Of a DNA stretch of 9,755 nucleotides, positions 5,706 to 9,755 are shown piece by piece. A program made the position numbers and the translations under genes. Every line of letters starts with the position of its first letter. Position 1 is the stretch's first letter. The DNA is taken from the NCBI GenBank assembly GCA_007116535.1, contig SKIG01000124.1, positions 1-9,755 on the forward strand. Direction: 5' to 3'. Under the pieces are notes generated by a model. The model did no database searches. It worked only from the letters and a program-made list of their open reading frames with translations, and had not been told where the DNA came from. The stretch comes from Psychroflexus sp. (GTDB lineage Bacteria; Bacteroidota; Bacteroidia; Flavobacteriales; Flavobacteriaceae).

Positions 5706-6341
5706 ATGTCCTCAACTTACTCTACGCAAACACCTCAGGAAGAATGGTATAATTTCTTAACCCATGCTTTGGGGGCAGTATTGAGCGGGATTGGTTTAAT
5801 AATTCTTCTATTTTCAGTCAGTGAGTATACTTGGGTACATTATACATCAGTAAGTATTTACGGGGTTTCCATGATTGTTTTGTTTTCAGCCTCAAGCCTA
5901 TACCATTATGCTACCGATGAAACCTTAAAACGAAGCTTTCACAAGTTTGACCATATCAGCATTTACTACCTCATCGCAGGGACGTATACACCTATTTCAC
6001 TGATACTTTTAGAAGAAAGAAATGGTTGGTTACTATTCAGTATTGTTTGGTCTATTGCGCTGTTGGGTACTTTTTACAAGCTATTTTTTACAGGAAGGTG
6101 GAAGAAACTTTCACTTTTTATTTACTTAAGTATGGGTTGGTTAATTGTTTTTAAGATTCATCATCTTTATGAATTAGCAGATTTCACTACTTTACTTTAT
6201 TTTGGCTTAGGTGGTCTATTTTACACTGTTGGCGCGTTTTTTTATGCAAAACATAAAATTCCTTACAACCATGTTATTTGGCATATTTTTGTCCTACTAG
6301 GCGCATTTTGTCACTACATGATGGTGTATCAAGTAGTATGA
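5706..6341 (+). CDS. Haemolysin III / PAQR-family seven-helix membrane protein
   Basis: A 211-residue protein of the HlyIII/YqfA/TrhA branch of the PAQR superfamily, with the usual length and about seven transmembrane helices (roughly 22-37, 45-65, 84-102, 105-125, 134-150, 161-180, 187-208). All three PAQR motifs are visible. E12-x3-N16-x3-H20 lies before helix 1. S63-x3-H67 lies at the end of helix 2, followed by F-D-H-I-S-I-Y with D82. H189-x3-H193 lies at helix 7. In PAQR receptors the Ser/Asp/His set binds zinc and forms a hydrolase-like site. Bacterial members are linked to membrane-lipid or fluidity homeostasis, and the original haemolysin name comes from a Bacillus homologue, so toxicity should not be assumed. 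It follows the repeat-protein gene by 38 nt and converges with the small lipoprotein gene, 14 nt between stops. Confidence 0.92.
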   Translation: MSSTYSTQTPQEEWYNFLTHALGAVLSGIGLIILLFSVSEYTWVHYTSVSIYGVSMIVLFSASSLYHYATDETLKRSFHKFDHISIYYLIAGTYTPISLILLEERNGWLLFSIVWSIALLGTFYKLFFTGRWKKLSLFIYLSMGWLIVFKIHHLYELADFTTLLYFGLGGLFYTVGAFFYAKHKIPYNHVIWHIFVLLGAFCHYMMVYQVV

Positions 6342-6355
6342 TGTAGGTATGTAAT

Positions 6356-6640
6356 CTACTCCTTCTTTTTTAGCTGAATTGAAGCTCCCATCTCGTTTAT
6401 AGAAACTCTTCCAAGAAAGTAGCCTTTTTTATTAAAAATCAACTCCTCTCCTCGCCCTTTGGTGTCAATTTTAAAATTACCTTCTTTATCTGTATACGTA
6501 TACAAATCTGTACTCATTACTTGAACTAGTACAGAGTCTAAAGGATTACCACTCTCTGTCTCAACTTTAGCTGAAATAACTGTATCCTTGCCACAAGAAA
6601 GCATGAGAAAAAAAATAACTACTGTAAATATCTGTTTCAT
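6356..6640 (-). CDS. Small lipoprotein with carboxypeptidase-regulatory-like (beta-sandwich) domain
   Basis: A 94-residue lipoprotein precursor: hydrophobic residues 4-14, lipobox L-M-L-S-C with the cysteine at 16, followed by G-K-D-T. The mature 79 residues look like one CarboxypepD_reg / carboxypeptidase-regulatory-like domain. It has a strand with the start pattern V-I-S-A-K-V-E-T-E-S-G-N-P-L (21-34), then S-V-L-V-Q-V (36-41), the loop T-Y-T-D-K-E-G-N-F-K-I (53-63), and a late strand I-F-N-K-K-G-Y (68-74). These match the G-x-P-L-x-x-V-x-V ... T-D-x-x-G-x-F pattern of the family. Such domains occur alone or at the N-terminus of TonB-dependent receptors; here it stands alone and no SusC/D gene is near. 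It probably sits in the outer membrane facing the periplasm. Role unknown. Confidence 0.8.
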   Translation of the reverse strand: MKQIFTVVIFFLMLSCGKDTVISAKVETESGNPLDSVLVQVMSTDLYTYTDKEGNFKIDTKGRGEELIFNKKGYFLGRVSINEMGASIQLKKKE

Positions 6641-6761
6641 TTTTTAAATTTAAAGCTACACATAATATCCATTCGTTAATTTATTTTTCAAAGAATTTAA
6701 CTTATGTAGATTCTTACTTTGTCAAATGCTAAAATATTTCAATTGGCGGTAAACTTAAAAC

Positions 6762-6792
6762 AAAAAAAACTGCCTCGTTACGAGGCAGTTTT
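6762..6792 (-). terminator. Intrinsic terminator of the aconitase gene
   Basis: On the minus strand, 12-bp perfect arms (6766-6777 and 6781-6792) flank a 3-nt loop. The GC-rich core is CTGCCTCG/CGAGGCAG, and the stem is followed by an uninterrupted run of eight T ending at 6762. It lies 21 nt past the aconitase stop. The plus-strand reading has only TTTT after the stem, so termination is mainly for the minus strand. Confidence 0.93.
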
Positions 6793-6813
6793 GATAGTAG
6801 AAATAAACAAAAT

Positions 6814-9078
6814 TTATTTGTTCATTTTTTTAATCATATTCAATGCTGAACCTTCTTTGAACCACCCGATTTGAGTATTGTTGTAAGTGTGGTTTGCTTT
6901 GATTACATCCTTACTTCCATCTGCATGAACTATTTCAATAGTCAATTGCTTATCCGGAGCAAAGTTTTCTAAATCTACAAAGTTGAAGGTGTCATCTTCC
7001 TGAATCAAATCGTAATCTGCTTCATTAGCGAAAGTTATCCCTAGCATTCCTTGTTTCTTCAAGTTGGTTTCATGAATTCTCGCAAAAGATTTCACCAAAA
7101 CAACTCTAACACCTAGGTGTCTTGGCTCCATAGCAGCATGCTCTCTAGAAGAACCTTCACCATAGTTGTGGTCTCCAACAACTACTGTTGGGATGCCTTC
7201 TGCTTTATACTGACGCTGCGTTTTTGGGACTGCATCATACTCTCCTGTCAACTGACTTTTTACAAAGTTTGTTTGTTTGTTGAAAGCGTTTACAGCACCA
7301 ATTAAACAGTTATCTGAAATATTATCAAGGTGACCACGGTATTTCAACCAAGGACCCGCCATAGAAATATGGTCTGTAGTACATTTTCCGTATGCTTTGA
7401 TAAGCAGCTTCGCACCCATGATGTTTTTGCCATCCCAAGGCTCAAACGGCTCCAATAATTGAAGTCTGTTTGAATCTGATGCTACTTTTACTTCTACACT
7501 GCTTCCATCTTCAACTGGAGCTAAATACCCATTGTCTTCAACTTCAAAACCTTGTGGAGGAAGCTCGATACCGTGTGGCATTTCTAATTTCACTTCTTCT
7601 CCATCTTCATTGATTAAGGTATCATTCATTGGGTCGAAATCCAATCTGCCTGCAATAGCAATTGCTGCCACCATTTCAGGAGAACCTACAAATGCATGAG
7701 TATTTGGGTTTCCGTCTGCACGTTTAGAAAAGTTTCTATTGAATGAATGAACAATTGTGTTTTTCTCATCTCCTTTTCTATCGCTTCTATCCCACTGACC
7801 GATGCATGGCCCACATGCATTGGTAAATATAGTTGCTCCTAAATCTTCAAATACTTTCAAAAGACCATCTCTTTCTGCCGTATATCTAATTTGCTCTGAG
7901 CCTGGGTTGATTCCGAAATCAGACTTAGGCTTCAATTTTTTGTCCACTGCTTGTTGAGCAATCGAAGCTGCACGCGTTAAATCTTCATACGAAGAGTTAG
8001 TACACGAACCGATTAATCCCCAATCTCCTTTCAATGGCCAATCGTTTGCTTTTGCTTTTTCTCCAAGTTCTCCAACAGGAGTTGCTAGATCTGGAGTAAA
8101 AGGACCATTCAAATGTGGTCTTAAAGTTGACAAATCAATCTCGATGATTTGGTCAAAATATTTTTCTGGATTTGCATATACCTCAGCATCTCCTGTCAAG
8201 TGTTCTTTAATTTTGTTGGCTTCGTCAGCGATTTCATTTCTGTCGGTAGCACGTAAGAAACGCTCCATTGACTCATCATAACCAAAAGTAGAAGTTGTCG
8301 CGCCGATTTCAGCACCCATATTACAGATGGTACCTTTTCCTGTACAAGAAAGGTTTTTCGCTCCTTCACCAAAATACTCAACAATACATCCGGTACCTCC
8401 TTTTACAGTAAGAATTTCAGCAACTTTTAGGATAACATCTTTAGCAGCTGTCCAACCTTGTGGTGCGCCTGTTAATTTTACCCCGATTAATTTAGGAAAT
8501 TTCAATTCCCAAGCCATACCAGCCATTACATCTACCGCATCGGCTCCACCAACACCAACAGCAACCATTCCAAGACCACCTGCATTTACGGTGTGCGAGT
8601 CGGTACCAATCATCATTCCTCCAGGAAAAGCATAATTTTCTAAAACTACTTGGTGAATAATCCCTGCTCCTGGTTTCCAGAAACCAATTCCATATTTGTT
8701 AGACACAGACTCGAGAAAATCGAATACCTCGTTTGAAGTTTCGTTTGCTCTTTGCAAATCTGCTACTGCCCCATGTTTTGCTTGAATCAAGTGATCACAA
8801 TGAACTGTAGTTGGTACAGCAACTTTATCTTTTCCTGCTTGCATGAATTGAAGCAAAGCCATCTGAGCTGTTGCATCTTGACAAGCTATTCTATCAGGTG
8901 CAAAATCGACGTAATCTTTTCCTCTGACAAACTTTTTGGTTGGATTTCCGTCCCATAAATGAGAATAAAGTATTTTTTCTGCTAAGGTTAAAGGCGCGCC
9001 CACAACTTCACGAGCAAGATTTACTCGCTCTTCCATCTGGCTATACACCTTCTTGATCATATCGATATCAAATGCCAT
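6814..9078 (-). CDS. Aconitate hydratase, mitochondrial-type
   Basis: A 754-residue aconitase, which interconverts citrate and isocitrate in the TCA cycle using a [4Fe-4S] cluster in the cytoplasm. The cluster ligands are C359 in G-S-C-T-N-S (357-362) and C422 and C425 in A-C-G-P-C-I-G-Q-W (421-429). Active-site landmarks include H93/H96 in T-V-H-C-D-H, G-T-D-S-H-T at 158-163, and the swivelling C-terminal domain with [16 protein letters not shown] at 635-650 (catalytic Ser/Arg around 643-645). Length and cysteine positions closely match eukaryotic mitochondrial aconitase, unlike the longer AcnA (about 890) or AcnB (about 865) enzymes. This form is usual in Bacteroidota. It is monocistronic in appearance, with its own strong terminator and a TAnnTTTG box 26 nt upstream. 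The frame is intact with no missing key residue. Confidence 0.96.
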   Translation of the reverse strand: MAFDIDMIKKVYSQMEERVNLAREVVGAPLTLAEKILYSHLWDGNPTKKFVRGKDYVDFAPDRIACQDATAQMALLQFMQAGKDKVAVPTTVHCDHLIQAKHGAVADLQRANETSNEVFDFLESVSNKYGIGFWKPGAGIIHQVVLENYAFPGGMMIGTDSHTVNAGGLGMVAVGVGGADAVDVMAGMAWELKFPKLIGVKLTGAPQGWTAAKDVILKVAEILTVKGGTGCIVEYFGEGAKNLSCTGKGTICNMGAEIGATTSTFGYDESMERFLRATDRNEIADEANKIKEHLTGDAEVYANPEKYFDQIIEIDLSTLRPHLNGPFTPDLATPVGELGEKAKANDWPLKGDWGLIGSCTNSSYEDLTRAASIAQQAVDKKLKPKSDFGINPGSEQIRYTAERDGLLKVFEDLGATIFTNACGPCIGQWDRSDRKGDEKNTIVHSFNRNFSKRADGNPNTHAFVGSPEMVAAIAIAGRLDFDPMNDTLINEDGEEVKLEMPHGIELPPQGFEVEDNGYLAPVEDGSSVEVKVASDSNRLQLLEPFEPWDGKNIMGAKLLIKAYGKCTTDHISMAGPWLKYRGHLDNISDNCLIGAVNAFNKQTNFVKSQLTGEYDAVPKTQRQYKAEGIPTVVVGDHNYGEGSSREHAAMEPRHLGVRVVLVKSFARIHETNLKKQGMLGITFANEADYDLIQEDDTFNFVDLENFAPDKQLTIEIVHADGSKDVIKANHTYNNTQIGWFKEGSALNMIKKMNK

Positions 9079-9104
9079 AATTGTATTTTTTAATTAAACG
9101 TGTG

Positions 9105-9112
9105 CAAAAATA
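9105..9112 (-). promoter_or_regulatory. Putative -7 promoter element of aconitase
   Basis: The minus strand reads TATTTTTG, an exact TAnnTTTG match, 26 nt before the aconitase ATG at 9078. A TTG lies 14 nt upstream of it (9127-9129), shorter than the usual ~20-nt spacing, so the -33 part is unsupported. Confidence 0.45.
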
Positions 9113-9440
9113 GCAAAACGGATTGACAATTGAAAATATGTAAACATTTTAAAAAATTATTGAATAAAATTCAAATATACATAGTTAATGAAGTTGATAA
9201 TTCCCATATTAACATACTTATAGTTTAAAAATTACTACTTCAATAATATCATAATAGTCGTAACTGTTTTTTTATTCTTCATTTTCACAATTTAGACATA
9301 TTCTACATAAAAGCATACAAGCTTAAAAACATGAAACTTACAAAAAAACTATAAGGTTGTAGTGATTTTGCTTTATAGAATACATTAAACAGGAATGCTT
9401 ACATGTGAATTTCCAATAAAAAAAATTGACTTCATTTTTA

Positions 9441-9471
9441 TTGTGAAGTTTGTGAGAAGTTGTTATATTTC
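9441..9471 (+). promoter_or_regulatory. Putative Bacteroidota promoter for the DUF349-type gene
   Basis: TTG (9441-9443) is followed after 20 nt by TATATTTC (9464-9471), seven of eight matches to TAnnTTTG, at the spacing expected for a -33/-7 pair. Transcription would begin near 9476, about 30 nt before the ATG at 9505. The right arm of the ACTTCA/TGAAGT inverted repeat (9429-9449) adjoins the -33 box, a position where a repressor could act. Confidence 0.5.
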
Positions 9472-9504
9472 AACTTTTAATTATGAACCTAAACATTGAA
9501 AGAA

Positions 9505-9755
9505 ATGTCTGATACAAAAAAAAAACCTCAAGAGGAACTAGAAAATGAGCAAAAGAATGTTGCTGAACAGAAAGAAAGCGAAGTAAAAGAAACTTCTGAA
9601 AATGAAGAAGTCTCAGAAAGTGCGACAAATGAAACTGAAACTTCAGAAATAGAAACAGGAAACGAACATGACTCTTATCAAGAAGAATTAGACAACGCCA
9701 ATGCTGAAGACGCTGAAGATGATGAAGTTTCTAAACGCCACTTGATCGAAATGAA
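9505..9755 (+). CDS. DUF349-type protein, N-terminus only (runs off window)
   Basis: An open frame of 83 codons runs to the window end without a stop. The N-terminus M-S-D-T-K-K-K-P-Q-E-E-L is followed by a low-complexity acidic tail dominated by Glu, Ser, Thr and Asn. It then passes into N-A-N-A-E-D-A-E-D-D-E-V-S-K-R-H-L-I-E-M (residues 64-83). That last motif is what I recall preceding the helical repeats of DUF349 proteins in flavobacteria; the DUF349 repeats themselves lie outside the window, so the family call is tentative. No signal peptide is present, so it is probably cytoplasmic. An A10 run (9516-9525) encodes the Lys cluster at residues 5-7. The ATG is chosen because it follows a plausible promoter at normal distance and there is no longer in-frame alternative. 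Confidence 0.6.
   Translation, partial: MSDTKKKPQEELENEQKNVAEQKESEVKETSENEEVSESATNETETSEIETGNEHDSYQEELDNANAEDAEDDEVSKRHLIEM

Larger units (their letters stand above)
9079..9504. other. Gene-free divergent intergenic region (426 bp)
   Basis: The region lies between the divergently oriented aconitase and DUF349-type genes. It is strongly AT-rich, with no open frame of convincing length or coding character. It holds the two outward promoters listed separately (9105-9112 minus; 9441-9471 plus). The inverted repeat ACTTCA (9429-9434) / TGAAGT (9444-9449), with a 9-nt gap, overlaps the plus-strand -33 box. The central ~300 bp (about 9120-9425) shows no hairpin with a T-run, no tRNA-like fold and no direct repeats that I could find. 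It is long for this compact window, so an unrecognised small RNA remains possible. Confidence 0.55.

Noticed and set aside
5706..6341. Reading the haemolysin III-type gene as a toxin or virulence factor.
   Set aside because: The family is widespread in non-pathogens and carries PAQR metal-site motifs; the haemolysin name is historical.
6655..6709. Imperfect inverted repeat CTACACATAA ... TTATGTAG upstream of the small lipoprotein.
   Set aside because: The arms pair only with a 2-nt bulge and are about 30 nt apart in AT-rich DNA; not distinguishable from chance.
7117..8958. Several open frames on the plus strand opposite aconitase, including a proline-rich one of 102 residues at 8327-8635.
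   Set aside because: They lie wholly inside a well-conserved aconitase gene, have no family-like motifs, and mirror its codon bias; antisense shadows.
9395..9499. A 34-codon plus-strand open frame in the gap before the DUF349-type gene, and a 9-codon frame at 9483-9512.
   Set aside because: Both span the probable promoter or leader of the next gene, have no ribosome-binding context and no recognisable composition; a leader-peptide role cannot be supported.

Overview
The window looks like chromosomal DNA from a member of the Bacteroidota, most likely the class Flavobacteriia. The evidence is an AT-rich composition, starts without recognisable Shine-Dalgarno sequences, several copies of the Bacteroidota -7 promoter element TAnnTTTG, and an S-S-D-D-D lipoprotein tail. 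The gene families are also typical: a mitochondrial-type aconitase of 754 residues, an ECF sigma factor paired with a small four-helix membrane protein, a DUF6150-like repeat protein and a DUF349-type N-terminus. Genus cannot be fixed. No transposase, integrase, CRISPR array, tRNA or rRNA was seen, so the region reads as ordinary core and semi-core genome.

Layout. Positions 33-1083 (minus strand) hold a cysteine-cluster (YkgJ-type) protein and a putatively surface-exposed lipoprotein. A class I methyltransferase (1199-1900, plus) diverges from the lipoprotein and converges, with only 5 nt between stops, on a three-gene minus-strand operon at 1906-3892. That operon runs ECF sigma factor, four-helix membrane protein, secreted TraB/GumN-family protein. 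Divergent from it, a plus-strand run covers a type II NADH dehydrogenase (3988-5286), a secreted repeat protein with six DFESRAD-like units (5326-5667) and a haemolysin III/PAQR membrane protein (5706-6341). A small lipoprotein (6356-6640, minus) and aconitase (6814-9078, minus, with a clear intrinsic terminator) follow. After a gene-free stretch of about 430 bp, an acidic protein of the DUF349 type starts at 9505 and runs off the window.

How the genes fit together. Aconitase (TCA cycle) and NDH-2 (NADH to quinone) are central respiratory metabolism but are not in one operon. The sigma factor, membrane protein and TraB/GumN genes are packed like a cell-envelope signalling unit. I infer that the membrane protein is the anti-sigma or sensor partner and the TraB-like protein an effector or self-regulated target. 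The most unusual items are the DFESRAD repeat protein, whose repeats are kept at protein level while their codons have drifted, and the sigma-factor leader, which holds three alternating TACAA/TTGTA arms able to form two mutually exclusive hairpins.

Three starts were moved inward from TTG or GTG codons to ATG: methyltransferase to 1199, sigma factor to 3892, repeat protein to 5326.
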